Source: Bacillus sp. ISL-7
Lineage (GTDB): Bacteria > Bacillota > Bacilli > Bacillales_B > DSM-18226
DNA length: 64,000 nucleotides
NCBI RefSeq assembly: GCF_018613065.1
Contig: NZ_JAGGQW010000035.1
Location: 124,001 to 188,000 of the forward strand
Direction of reading: 5' to 3'
Below the pieces are notes generated by a model. The model made no database searches. It saw nothing but the letters and a program-made list of their open reading frames with translations, and was not told the origin of the DNA. The position numbers and the translations under genes were made by a program. Below are positions 46,304 through 55,518 of the stretch, piece by piece (within the stretch, counting starts at the first letter, position 1; the number at the start of each line of letters is the position of its first letter).

Positions 46304-48940
46304 TTATTTGGCGTCAAACCATGTTGGTCCATAGGCATAGTCCACTTTCAACGGCACCTTCAATTCGAGGGCATTTTCCATCACGTCTGGGACTAACTTC
46401 TTTAAAATTTCCAATTCGTCCTCAGGTGCTTCAAATATCAATTCATCGTGCACTTGAAGTAAGAGGCGCGTCTTTAAACCCTTGTCCTTTAAAGCATCGT
46501 CCATATCAATCATTGCTTTTTTTATGATATCAGCGGCACTGCCCTGAATTGGTGTATTCATGGCTGTCCTTTCTGCAAAGCTTCTGATGTTAAAATTACG
46601 AGCTGTAATTTCAGGAAGGTATCTTCTTCGCTGCATCAAAGTGGAGACATAGCCCTTTTGTTTTGCCGAGTGAATAATATCATCCATGTATTCTTTGACA
46701 CCTGGATAGGTATCTAGATAACGATTAATGAATTGACCAGCTTCCTTCCTTGTAATTCCTAAGGATTGGGACAGACCATAATCACTGATTCCATAAACAA
46801 TTCCAAAGTTAACAGCCTTTGCCTGACGCCTCATATTGGAAGTTACCTCATCTTTATTGACATGAAAAACTTCCATTGCTGTTTTTGTATGAATATCCAT
46901 ATCTTCTTTGAAGGCCTGAATCAGCTTTTCATCACCAGCAATATCCGCAAGGACACGCAGTTCGATCTGTGAATAGTCGGCTGCAAAAATGATCCAGCCT
47001 TCCTCTGATGGAACAAAGGCTTGGCGGATTTTACGTCCCTCTTCAAGGCGAATCGGTATATTTTGCAAATTAGGATCAATTGAACTTAATCTGCCAGTCG
47101 CAGTTAAAGTTTGTTGATACCTGGTATGGACTTTTCCCGTTTTAGGATTAATAACCTTCAGTAATCCTTCTATATAGGTAGATTGAAGCTTACCTAATTG
47201 TCTGTATAGAAGAATATGCTCGATGATTTCATGATCTTCTGCTAATTTTTCCAATACATCTGCTGAAGTTGAATGACCTGTTTTCGTTTTCTTAAACGAA
47301 GGAAGGTTTAATTTTTCAAATAAAATTACACCTAGTTGCTTCGGTGAATTGATATTAAACTTTTCACCTGCTAATTCACAAATCTTCTCTTCAATCTCGA
47401 CGAGTCTCTCATTTAGCTCCTTACCCATTGCCTGAAGACGTTCCTGTTCCACCTTGATCCCGCACGATTCCATATCAGCCAAAATCAGCGATAAAGGCAT
47501 TTCAAGCTCAGTAAATAATTCATATTGTTCATTTTTTCTTAATTCATCTTCTAGTTTTTCTTTAATATCAGACATTGCAAGGCTTTTCCGAACTAGATGT
47601 TCAGCGAGCTTAGACACTTCAGGGACTTTTCGTTTCGCCCCTTTCCCATAAAACGATTCATCAGATTGAATATTATGTAGATCGAATCTTTTCGTTATTG
47701 CAGCGAGGTCTTCAATGTTTTCTGAAGGATTTATGATATAGGAAGCCATTAGAATATCAAAATTGGCCCCTTTTAGATGAATATCATGTCTTCTTAATGA
47801 AACTTCAGATCGCTTGGCATCATAAACTATTTTCTTTTTACTCTCATCTTCCGCCCATTTTTTAAAAGCTTTTGACTGTAATGCCAAGTCAGTTGGCAAG
47901 TAGAAATGTCCTATTTCATTGACAAGAGAGAAACCGATAATCTCTGCATAATGATAATTATCATCCAGCATTTCAACGTAAAAATAATTAGTGTCTGCAA
48001 ACAGTTCTTCTGTTATTTCAGTTGGAATATGAAAATCAATATCTTCAAGTTCCTGCTCTTCAATAGTGTCTGGACCTTCTCCAAGCTTGCCCAATAATGA
48101 ATGAAAGCCTAATTCTTTAAATAAGGCTACTAATTTTTCGCGCGTAAAGCCCTCGTATGCGACGTTTTCTAAATCCACTTCGACAGGTGCTTGTCTTTCA
48201 ATCGTAGCAAGTTCTTTACTCATTAATGCTTGGTTCTTAAATTCTTCAAGCTTCTCTTTCAGTTTGTTCCCAGTTACTTGTTCAACGGAGTTTAATAAAT
48301 TTTCGAGGGTTGAAAACTCCTTCAACAATTTGATCGCTGTCTTTTCACCTACCCCAGGAACACCAGGAATATTATCGGAAGGGTCCCCCATTAACCCTTT
48401 CATATCAATGATTTGTTCTGGTGTAAGTCCATACTTTTCGGCTACATGTTCAGGGGTATATTCTTCAATATCTGTAATACCCTTTCGAGTAATTCCGACG
48501 GTTGTAGTGGCGGAAGAGAGTTGGGTTAAATCTTTGTCTCCTGAAATCACTTTTACTTCGTACCCATCCTTTTCTGCAGTTAATGAAAGGGTACCAATGA
48601 TATCATCGGCCTCATAATTTTCAAGCTCATATCTGGAAATTCCATAAGCATCAAGAAGATCACGGATAAACGGAAATTGTTCGGATAGTTCGGGTGGGGT
48701 TTTTTGCCTTCCACCTTTATACTCACTAAAGGTTTTATGGCGAAAAGTAGTTTTTCCAGCATCAAATGCGACAAGTAAATGTGTTGGCTTTTCATCTTCA
48801 AGAATTTTCATCAACATCATCGTAAAGCCATATACCGCATTCGTGTGGATTCCTTTATCGTTATTAAGCAGGGGTAATGCAAAAAATGCTCGGTAAGCAA
48901 TACTATTACCGTCAATCAGGACAAGTTTCCTTTTTTCCAT
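46304..48940 (-). CDS. polA: DNA polymerase I
   Basis: Fills gaps and removes RNA primers. The 878-aa chain has the 5'-3' exonuclease domain (about 1-290, KLVLIDGNSIAYRAFFALP), an intermediate 3'-5' exonuclease-like domain (about 300-465) in which the usual catalytic acids are not evident, as in Bacillus enzymes, and the polymerase domain with motif A (AADYSQIELRVLADIAGD), motif B (RRQAKAVNFGIVYGIS) and motif C (QVHDELIFE). It follows phoR by 20 bases. Confidence 0.97.
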   Translation of the reverse strand: MEKRKLVLIDGNSIAYRAFFALPLLNNDKGIHTNAVYGFTMMLMKILEDEKPTHLLVAFDAGKTTFRHKTFSEYKGGRQKTPPELSEQFPFIRDLLDAYGISRYELENYEADDIIGTLSLTAEKDGYEVKVISGDKDLTQLSSATTTVGITRKGITDIEEYTPEHVAEKYGLTPEQIIDMKGLMGDPSDNIPGVPGVGEKTAIKLLKEFSTLENLLNSVEQVTGNKLKEKLEEFKNQALMSKELATIERQAPVEVDLENVAYEGFTREKLVALFKELGFHSLLGKLGEGPDTIEEQELEDIDFHIPTEITEELFADTNYFYVEMLDDNYHYAEIIGFSLVNEIGHFYLPTDLALQSKAFKKWAEDESKKKIVYDAKRSEVSLRRHDIHLKGANFDILMASYIINPSENIEDLAAITKRFDLHNIQSDESFYGKGAKRKVPEVSKLAEHLVRKSLAMSDIKEKLEDELRKNEQYELFTELEMPLSLILADMESCGIKVEQERLQAMGKELNERLVEIEEKICELAGEKFNINSPKQLGVILFEKLNLPSFKKTKTGHSTSADVLEKLAEDHEIIEHILLYRQLGKLQSTYIEGLLKVINPKTGKVHTRYQQTLTATGRLSSIDPNLQNIPIRLEEGRKIRQAFVPSEEGWIIFAADYSQIELRVLADIAGDEKLIQAFKEDMDIHTKTAMEVFHVNKDEVTSNMRRQAKAVNFGIVYGISDYGLSQSLGITRKEAGQFINRYLDTYPGVKEYMDDIIHSAKQKGYVSTLMQRRRYLPEITARNFNIRSFAERTAMNTPIQGSAADIIKKAMIDMDDALKDKGLKTRLLLQVHDELIFEAPEDELEILKKLVPDVMENALELKVPLKVDYAYGPTWFDAK

Positions 48941-48960
48941 TTATATCCACCTTCCAAAAA

Positions 48961-50379
48961 TCATATCAAATATTTATGTAGTTCAATAATAAAGTCGCTT
49001 CCTTCACCCAAATTACTTCTAACACTTATGTTACCATGATGCGCTTCTATTAAGTGTTTTACGATTGCTAATCCAAGGCCTGTCCCACCCGAGTTACGAC
49101 TTCTGGCACGGTCCACTCGGTAAAATCGTTCAAAAATACGTGGAATCTCTTCTTTACTAATTCCTACCCCTGAGTCTTTCACATGGATCCGTACGTTCTC
49201 ACCATGTTCGAGAAGGATAATTTTTACGTCCCCTTCTGGCGGGGTATAGTTAATTGCGTTGCCGATTAAATTGATAAATACTTGTTTTAAACGGTCCGAA
49301 TCGCCATTGATTAACACTTGATTTTGCTTGCTGTAAAATTCAAGCTTGATATTCTTTGCTTCTGCTTTTCCTGTAAGAATCGTGATTACTTCTTTTAATA
49401 ACATATGCAAATCTATTTCTTGAATGTTTAATCTGAAGCCTTGCTGCTCTATTTTTGAAAGCTCTAACAGGTCTTGTATAAGTGTTTGCAGGCGATCACT
49501 CTCTTTTAAAATGATCGAAAGAAACGCTTCTAATGTTTCTTTATTGTTCATGGCACCGTCCAGCAATGTTTCAGTAAATCCTTTAATAGACGTTACTGGG
49601 GTTTTTAATTCATGCGAAACATTGGCGACAAAATCCTTCCGCATTTGCTCGAGTTTTTTTATTTCGGTTATATCATGAAAAACAAGCAGTACCCCTTTCC
49701 AAACATTATTTGTTCCAATTATCGGGACACCATACACAACAAAATACCTTCGTTCGATCAAAAAAGGCACAAGTAATTGTTCACTTACCTTCTTTTCAGT
49801 CCGAAAAACCTCTGCTACTAAATGACAAATTCCTTCATATTCAATCACTTCATAGTAGAGTTTATTTAAATAATCACTTGGATTCACCTGAAAAATATCA
49901 ATAAACCCTTTATTAATGAGATTAATGTAACCGCGACTGTCTATTAAGACTAATCCTGCTCCCATATTTTCAATTAAAGCACTTAACCGGTCCTGTTGCA
50001 TTTCTTGTGCTTTAACAAGTTCTTGGAGGTTTTCGGCAAGCATATTGATCGATGACCCAAGCATGCCGGTTTCATCCAATCGATCTACTTTTGTTCGTGC
50101 CCGGTAGTTTCCGTTTGCCAGTTCAACCGCTACATTTGTGGCGGCTTCAATTGGTTTTGTATACTTTGAGGTGATTCTAATGGATAGAAAAATAATTATT
50201 ATTATTGCAATCCCTAGACAGATGGAAAGGACCCACAAGATTTCAACTTTAAAATGTTCATTTAGAGACTCTAGGTAATAGCTTTTAAAAAATTGGCCCA
50301 GCAATATTCCTAATCCAACTAAAACAGCCATAATTAATAAGATTAGTGTAATTAGCAGACCTTTTCGGTATTTGGTCAT
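48961..50379 (-). CDS. phoR: Phosphate-response sensor histidine kinase, lacking the extracellular domain
   Basis: Sensor kinase of the PhoPR system, 472 aa. Two helices (about residues 8-30 and 45-66) are separated by a loop of about 14-15 residues; HAMP (about 67-120), PAS (about 122-230), HisKA with VSHELKTPVTSIKGF (about residue 250) and HATPase with GTGLGLAIVKHLIE follow. B. subtilis PhoR is about 579 aa with a large extracellular PDC-type domain between these helices, which is missing here. phoR overlaps phoP by four bases (ATGA). Confidence 0.92.
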   Translation of the reverse strand: MTKYRKGLLITLILLIMAVLVGLGILLGQFFKSYYLESLNEHFKVEILWVLSICLGIAIIIIIFLSIRITSKYTKPIEAATNVAVELANGNYRARTKVDRLDETGMLGSSINMLAENLQELVKAQEMQQDRLSALIENMGAGLVLIDSRGYINLINKGFIDIFQVNPSDYLNKLYYEVIEYEGICHLVAEVFRTEKKVSEQLLVPFLIERRYFVVYGVPIIGTNNVWKGVLLVFHDITEIKKLEQMRKDFVANVSHELKTPVTSIKGFTETLLDGAMNNKETLEAFLSIILKESDRLQTLIQDLLELSKIEQQGFRLNIQEIDLHMLLKEVITILTGKAEAKNIKLEFYSKQNQVLINGDSDRLKQVFINLIGNAINYTPPEGDVKIILLEHGENVRIHVKDSGVGISKEEIPRIFERFYRVDRARSRNSGGTGLGLAIVKHLIEAHHGNISVRSNLGEGSDFIIELHKYLI

Positions 50380-51092
50380 TCTCCTTTCGGCTCCTCCAAT
50401 TTATAGCCCAAGCCCCGTAACGTTTTAATATAGGCCGGCTTTTTCGTATCCACTTCAACTTTCTCTCTTAAATGTGATATATGTACATCCACAATTCTAG
50501 TATCTCCAGCAAAGTCATAATTCCAAACAGCACTTAGTAATTGATCACGCGTCAAGACGCGGCCTTTATTTTGCGCGAGATAAAGAAGTAATTCAAATTC
50601 CTTTAAGGTTAACTCCAAAAGTTTTTCGTTAAAATAAGCCTCATATTTTTCAGGATCGATTCTTAAATTAGCGATCACTAGTTGACCCGTCTCTTTTTCA
50701 CCTACGTCAATTGCCTCCGTTTGGACTTGTGTCCTCCTAAGAATTGCTTTCACGCGGGCGATCACTTCTCTAGGACTGAAAGGCTTAACCATATAATCAT
50801 CTGCACCAAGCTCTAAACCTAATATTTTATCGAGCTCATCATCTTTTGCAGTTAACATTAAAATCGGAGTCATTATACTCTTTTGACGGAGCTGCTTACA
50901 TACTTCCATTCCATCCAACTTCGGTAACATGAGGTCTAATACAATGATATTAGGGTCTTGTGTCTCTGCAAGATGTTTCCCCTCTTCACCATCCATTGCA
51001 GTAATCACTTCATACCCGGCCTGCTCCAAATTATATTGAAGCAAAGTAACAATTGACTGTTCATCATCGACAACAAGTATTTTATTTTTCAT
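50376..51092 (-). CDS. phoP: Phosphate regulon response regulator PhoP
   Basis: OmpR/PhoB-family response regulator (238 aa) controlling phosphate-starvation genes. Receiver domain (KNKILVVDDEQ, phosphoacceptor Asp in VLDLMLP near residue 53) and a C-terminal winged helix (RDQLLSAVWNYDF, RIVDVHISHLREKVE). The start is the ATG after GGGGG; an upstream ten-residue extension is unsupported. First gene of phoP-phoR-polA. Confidence 0.95.
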   Translation of the reverse strand: MKNKILVVDDEQSIVTLLQYNLEQAGYEVITAMDGEEGKHLAETQDPNIIVLDLMLPKLDGMEVCKQLRQKSIMTPILMLTAKDDELDKILGLELGADDYMVKPFSPREVIARVKAILRRTQVQTEAIDVGEKETGQLVIANLRIDPEKYEAYFNEKLLELTLKEFELLLYLAQNKGRVLTRDQLLSAVWNYDFAGDTRIVDVHISHLREKVEVDTKKPAYIKTLRGLGYKLEEPKGE

Positions 51093-51152
51093 AATATCCC
51101 CCACTAAATAAGTTACCTCCATTATAATAATAAAAATTACATATTATCTAGT

Positions 51153-51169
51153 TTTACAAAAATTTAACA
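51153..51169 (+). promoter_or_regulatory. Possible PhoP box pair upstream of phoP
   Basis: TTTACA and TTAACA with a five-base spacer, on the strand opposite phoP, agree with the PhoP binding consensus (TT(A/T/C)ACA repeated every 11 bases). A further TTCACA lies 11 bases on but out of register. Autoregulation of phoPR is known in B. subtilis. The evidence is limited to two boxes. Confidence 0.45.
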
Positions 51170-51297
51170 TTAAAGGAATGTTCACATACCCATCGAAACG
51201 AGTTTGAATTTATTTAAAATAATTAACAAAATATCCACTTTTGGTGTCAAATTTCGCCATAATTTTTTATAAAATTAACTATGAAAGGGAGTGGAAT

Positions 51298-52209
51298 ATG
51301 GCTTACAAACCACGTTTTGAAACAAGTGAATTATTGATCCTAAGAATTTTGAATAAACGAATGAATTTAACAACTGAGGAGCAGCTGCATTATAAAAACA
51401 AGGAAAAAGGCTTTGAAGGTGAAGTTCAGTTTGATTTATTAACAGAGAAGCTTCAATGTGAGTGCTTCATTTTAAACGATCTGCTGCTTGAGGTTAACAA
51501 TTCTAAATTCCAAATTGATACCACTATTATTTTTCAAGAAACGATTTACCCTTTTGAGGTAAAAAATTATGAATGCGACTTCATTTTCAAACCTGACAGG
51601 CTTAAGAGGATTTCCGGTAAAGATTATAAAAATCCACTAGACCAATTGAAACGCACCAAATTCATGCTCCGCCAGTTACTGCAAAATCTAGGATATAATA
51701 TCCCCATTGAGGGAACCGTTGTGTTTATTAACCCCGAGTTTACATTATATCAAGCGCCCCTAAACGAACCCATTGTTTATCATTCACAACTACATCGATT
51801 CATGAAAAAATTAGATATGCAGCGCTCAAAACTAACTAGTCGGCATAAGAAGCTAGCTGACAAGCTTATTTCCTTACATCAAGTTGAATCACCTTATAAA
51901 AGGCTACCACCATATAAGTATGAGCATCTAAGAAAGGGGTTTACTTGTGCGAAATGTAATTCATTTTCACTTTTTGTAAATGGAAATCATTTAGCGTGTA
52001 ACCAATGTGGGCACCAGAAAGGGATAGAGTCGGCTGTTTTGTGCAGCGTGGAGGAAATTAAACTACTATTTCCGGAAAAGAAGATTTCCACCAATTGTGT
52101 TTATGATTGGTGTGGGGAGGTTGTGTCTAAAAAGAAAATCAATAGGATATTAACAAGATATTATAAAAGAATGGGGCGAGGTAGGTTTTCTTACTATGTT
52201 GATAAATGA
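51298..52209 (+). CDS. NERD-domain nuclease-like protein with zinc ribbon (second copy)
   Basis: A 303-aa paralogue of the NERD protein at 20707-21681, with the same plan: start MAYKPRFETSELLILRILNK, NERD domain (GEVQFD, KFQIDTTII, PFEVKNYEC), a four-cysteine zinc ribbon (CAKCN and CNQCG, about 220-240) and a C-terminal helical tail (VSKKKINRILTRYYKRMGRGR) that may bind DNA. Start at the ATG behind AAGGGAG. It is inserted between phoP and mdh, next to a 52-bp hairpin repeat array. Function unknown; the catalytic set E/D/ExK is intact. Confidence 0.85.
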   Translation: MAYKPRFETSELLILRILNKRMNLTTEEQLHYKNKEKGFEGEVQFDLLTEKLQCECFILNDLLLEVNNSKFQIDTTIIFQETIYPFEVKNYECDFIFKPDRLKRISGKDYKNPLDQLKRTKFMLRQLLQNLGYNIPIEGTVVFINPEFTLYQAPLNEPIVYHSQLHRFMKKLDMQRSKLTSRHKKLADKLISLHQVESPYKRLPPYKYEHLRKGFTCAKCNSFSLFVNGNHLACNQCGHQKGIESAVLCSVEEIKLLFPEKKISTNCVYDWCGEVVSKKKINRILTRYYKRMGRGRFSYYVDK

Positions 52210-52268
52210 ATGTAAGCGACTAGACCCACTGTTTTCCTTTAGGGTTATGTTTTTTAATTAATTACAAC

Positions 52269-52420
52269 TCATGAGGACAACTTTGGCTCTTCTCTTGCGG
52301 TATTTGTCCTCATGAACCCCTCATGAGGACAACTTTAGCTCTTCTCTTACATTTTTTGTCCTCATGAACTCCTCATGAGGACAACTTTAGCTCTTTCCAA
52401 ACCTTTTTTGTCCTCATGGA
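52269..52420. repeat. Three tandem 52-bp hairpin repeats with core TCATGAGGACAA
   Basis: TCATGAGG starts at 52269, 52321 and 52373: exactly 52 bases apart. Each unit also holds the inverse, TTGTCCTCATGA, at 52304, 52356 and 52408 (last one ends GG instead of GA), giving a 12-bp stem with a 23-base loop. The loop starts CTTT(G/A)GCTCTT in all copies. It begins about 60 bases after the second NERD gene. Confidence 0.9.
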
Positions 52421-52502
52421 CCACTATTGAACACAGGTATTACTTAGTGATCCAGTTTTCCAGCATCATTTCAGTAAAAATACTGGATCCTTATCAACTT
52501 TA

Positions 52503-52979
52503 TTAAAAATTATCCAGAGTCCTACCATGTATTTCCTCCAAACGATGTGGAGGACAAACTTTAACCCTTCCCAGTATGACAGTTTCATTTTTTTCATTCA
52601 TTCCAATGACACTGATCACAATGGTATGCTCATCTCTTACAACCTCAATCACTTCAAACAAAAACTCGACGGTTCCATAATGATATACCGGCTTAGGAAA
52701 CTCAATTTCTTGGCTTAAGATATGGCTCCCAGGACCGGGTAAATATTTTGAGATGGCAGAGGTTATCATTCCCGTAAGCATAATACTAGGAACGATTGGT
52801 TTTTCAAAAGGAGTCTGTGAAGCATAATCATGTTGAATATAGAGAGGATTGGCATCGTCTGTTAATCCTAAATAAAGAAGGATATCCTTGTCTTCTATCT
52901 TTTCAGACATAGACAATTTTTCACCGACAGTAATTTCTTCAATCCTTCTGCCTAACTTTCTTTTTTTACCTAAAAGCAT
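52503..52979 (-). CDS. MaoC/hot-dog-fold dehydratase-like protein
   Basis: A 158-aa hot-dog-fold protein of the MaoC-like dehydratase family (core LTDDANPLYIQHDYASQTPFEKPIVPSIMLTGMITSA, where the D/H pair corresponds to the hydratase 2 active site). It may hydrate a 2-enoyl-CoA/ACP, but no neighbouring lipid gene narrows this. It lies between the repeat array and mdh, an arrangement also known from other Bacillus species. Confidence 0.82.
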   Translation of the reverse strand: MLLGKKRKLGRRIEEITVGEKLSMSEKIEDKDILLYLGLTDDANPLYIQHDYASQTPFEKPIVPSIMLTGMITSAISKYLPGPGSHILSQEIEFPKPVYHYGTVEFLFEVIEVVRDEHTIVISVIGMNEKNETVILGRVKVCPPHRLEEIHGRTLDNF

Positions 52980-53020
52980 ATAACTCCACCCCTGTTGTAA
53001 GCGATTTCATTTGAATGCAA

Positions 53021-53055
53021 AGAAATTCGGGGAAACCCTTGCAGCCCCGAATTTC
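53021..53055 (-). terminator. Terminator of the icd-mdh transcript
   Basis: Ten-base stem AAATTCGGGG / CCCCGAATTT (53023-53032, 53044-53053) with an 11-base loop, followed on the minus strand by CTTTGC; 15 bases after the mdh stop. Confidence 0.75.
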
Positions 53056-53069
53056 TCTATTATAATTTT

Positions 53070-54008
53070 TTATGCTAACACTTGCATTACATTGCGAACG
53101 GATTCCGCTGATTTATCTAATGCAGCTTTTTCGTCAGCAGTTAACTCAAGCTCAATTATTTTTTCAATACCATTTGCACCAAGGATCGTTGGTACTCCGA
53201 GGTAAATGCCATCGTAACCAAATTCGCCTTCAAGATAAGCAATGGAAGGAATCACTCGACGTTGATCTTTAAGGATTGCTTCACACATTTCTACTAAAGA
53301 AGCTGCAGGCGCATAATAAGCACTTCCATTACCTAGAAGGTTTACAATTTCACCGCCGCCTTTTCTTGTGCGTTCTACAATTGCTTCTAGACGGTCTTTA
53401 GGAATTAATGTTTCTAATGGAATACCACCAGCATAGGAGTAGCGTACAAGAGGAACCATATCATCTCCATGTCCACCCAATACAAATCCTGTAATGTCTT
53501 TAACAGAAAGATTTAATTCTTGAGCAACAAATGTGCGGAAACGAGCACTATCTAGAACCCCAGATTGACCAATTACACGGTTTTTAGGGAATCCTGATTC
53601 TTTAAATACAGTATATGTCATTGCATCTACTGGGTTGGTTAGAACAAGAATCGTACAGTTTGGAGAATACTTTACAATCTCCTGTGTAACACTTCTCATT
53701 ACCTTCTGGTTTGTCTGGACTAAATCATCGCGGCTCATTCCAGGTTTGCGGGCAATACCAGCAGTGATAACGACAATATCAGAATCCCGAGTATCTTCAT
53801 AATTTGAAGTACCTGTAATATTAGAATCAAAGCCTTGTACTGGACTCGCTTCAAGCATATCTAACGCTTTACCTTTTGTTGGGTTTTCCATTTGCGGGAT
53901 ATCAACTAGAACTACATCGCCAAGTTCCTTTTGTGCCAGTAAAAATGCAGTGGTTGCTCCTGTAAATCCGCCGCCGATAACAGATACCTTTTTACGTTTT
54001 AATGACAT
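53070..54008 (-). CDS. mdh: Malate dehydrogenase
   Basis: LDH-like malate dehydrogenase of the Krebs cycle, 312 aa. Nucleotide-binding [15 protein letters not shown], the substrate Arg in [10 protein letters not shown], catalytic His in [14 protein letters not shown] and the [10 protein letters not shown] segment are all visible. It forms citZ-icd-mdh, the last gene of that run. Confidence 0.97.
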   Translation of the reverse strand: MSLKRKKVSVIGGGFTGATTAFLLAQKELGDVVLVDIPQMENPTKGKALDMLEASPVQGFDSNITGTSNYEDTRDSDIVVITAGIARKPGMSRDDLVQTNQKVMRSVTQEIVKYSPNCTILVLTNPVDAMTYTVFKESGFPKNRVIGQSGVLDSARFRTFVAQELNLSVKDITGFVLGGHGDDMVPLVRYSYAGGIPLETLIPKDRLEAIVERTRKGGGEIVNLLGNGSAYYAPAASLVEMCEAILKDQRRVIPSIAYLEGEFGYDGIYLGVPTILGANGIEKIIELELTADEKAALDKSAESVRNVMQVLA

Positions 54009-54114
54009 TTTAATTCTCCCCCTTGAACTTTTTAATGTTTCACTTGAATCTAGAAAAGGCAGAAGGGGCTATTTTTATTATTAACAGCCCGCATCTGCTC
54101 TCCACTTTCCCTTC

Positions 54115-55383
54115 TTATTCCATGTTCTTAATTAGCTCGTCACCGAATTCAGAAGTTTTTACTTCAGTTGCTCCGTCCATTAAACGAGCAAAATCATAAG
54201 TTACAACTTTAGAAGCAATTGTTTTTTCAACAGATTTAATAACCATTGTAGCCGCTTCATTCCAGCCTAAGTGCTCAAGTAATAACACACCTGATAAAAT
54301 GACAGAAGAAGGGTTTACTTTATCAAGACCCGCATACTTAGGTGCAGTACCATGTGTTGCTTCAAAAATTGCATGTCCTGTTTCATAGTTGATGTTGGCG
54401 CCTGGTGCAATACCAATACCGCCTACTTGCGCTGCAAGTGCATCAGAAATGAAATCTCCGTTCAAGTTCATTGTTGCAACCACATCAAACTCACGTGGAC
54501 GTGTAAGGATTTGCTGTAAGAAGATATCAGCAATAGCATCTTTTACGATGATTTTGCCTGAAGCTTCTGCATCAGTCTGAGCCTTATTAGCAGCTTCAGA
54601 ACCTTGTTCCGCTTTAATGCGGTCATACTGTAACCATGTAAATACTTTGTCGCCGAATTCCTTCTCAGCAAGCTCATAACCCCAGTTTTTAAACGCGCCT
54701 TCAGTGAATTTCATGATATTTCCTTTATGCACGAGTGTAACGGATTTACGGCCTTCTTTAATAGCATAATTGATCGCTGCACGTACTAGACGGCTTGTTC
54801 CTTCTTCCGAAACTGGTTTAATACCGATACCTGAAGTTTCAGGGAATCTGATTTTCTTAACACCCATTTCGTTTTGTAGGAAGTCAATAACCTTTTTAAC
54901 TGCTTCAGTACCTTTTTCATATTCAATACCCGCATAAATATCTTCAGTGTTTTCACGGAAAATAACCATATCCGTATCTTGTGGGCGCTTAACAGGGGAA
55001 GGAACACCTTCGAACCATCTAACTGGACGTAAGCAGACAAACAAATCTAATTCTTGTCTAAGAGCAACATTTAATGAACGAATTCCTCCGCCAACAGGAG
55101 TGGTTAATGGACCTTTAATGGCAATTAAATACTCTCTGATCACGTCAAGCGTTTCACTTGGAAGCCATTCACCTGTTTTGTTAAATGCCTTTTCTCCAGC
55201 TAAAACTTCTTTCCAAATCAATTTACGCTCGCCTTTATAGGCTTTTTCAACTGCTGCATTTAAAACTCGCTCGGAAGCTGCCCAAATATCTGGACCGATA
55301 CCATCACCTTCAATAAATGGGATGATTGGATTATTTGGTACATTTAATACTCCGTTTGTAACCGTGATTTTTTCGCCTGACAT
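54115..55383 (-). CDS. icd: NADP-dependent isocitrate dehydrogenase
   Basis: Oxidises isocitrate to 2-oxoglutarate. The 422-aa protein shows the isopropylmalate/isocitrate dehydrogenase signature [19 protein letters not shown] and the substrate site ([17 protein letters not shown] with Ser/Arg cluster [13 protein letters not shown] upstream). Lies between citZ (135-base gap) and mdh (106-base gap). Confidence 0.97.
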   Translation of the reverse strand: MSGEKITVTNGVLNVPNNPIIPFIEGDGIGPDIWAASERVLNAAVEKAYKGERKLIWKEVLAGEKAFNKTGEWLPSETLDVIREYLIAIKGPLTTPVGGGIRSLNVALRQELDLFVCLRPVRWFEGVPSPVKRPQDTDMVIFRENTEDIYAGIEYEKGTEAVKKVIDFLQNEMGVKKIRFPETSGIGIKPVSEEGTSRLVRAAINYAIKEGRKSVTLVHKGNIMKFTEGAFKNWGYELAEKEFGDKVFTWLQYDRIKAEQGSEAANKAQTDAEASGKIIVKDAIADIFLQQILTRPREFDVVATMNLNGDFISDALAAQVGGIGIAPGANINYETGHAIFEATHGTAPKYAGLDKVNPSSVILSGVLLLEHLGWNEAATMVIKSVEKTIASKVVTYDFARLMDGATEVKTSEFGDELIKNME

Positions 55384-55518
55384 AGTTGATTCACCCTCCT
55401 ATTATGTAAAAGAAAACTAAAAAACTTACACCCTTTGTCTTATCAAAGGTTAGAGAGGTTAGTCTCTAACCTTTTCATACATATCTATTAGACCAATTAT
55501 TCTAACAAAAGTAAAATA

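Noticed and set aside
47460..47500. TCAGCGATAAA near 47485 as an array member
   Set aside because: It lies within the polA coding sequence as ordinary codons and stands alone.
46304..48940. Inactivated polA because the 3'-5' exonuclease motifs are not evident
   Set aside because: The same loss is normal in Bacillus PolA; polymerase and 5'-3' exonuclease motifs are intact.
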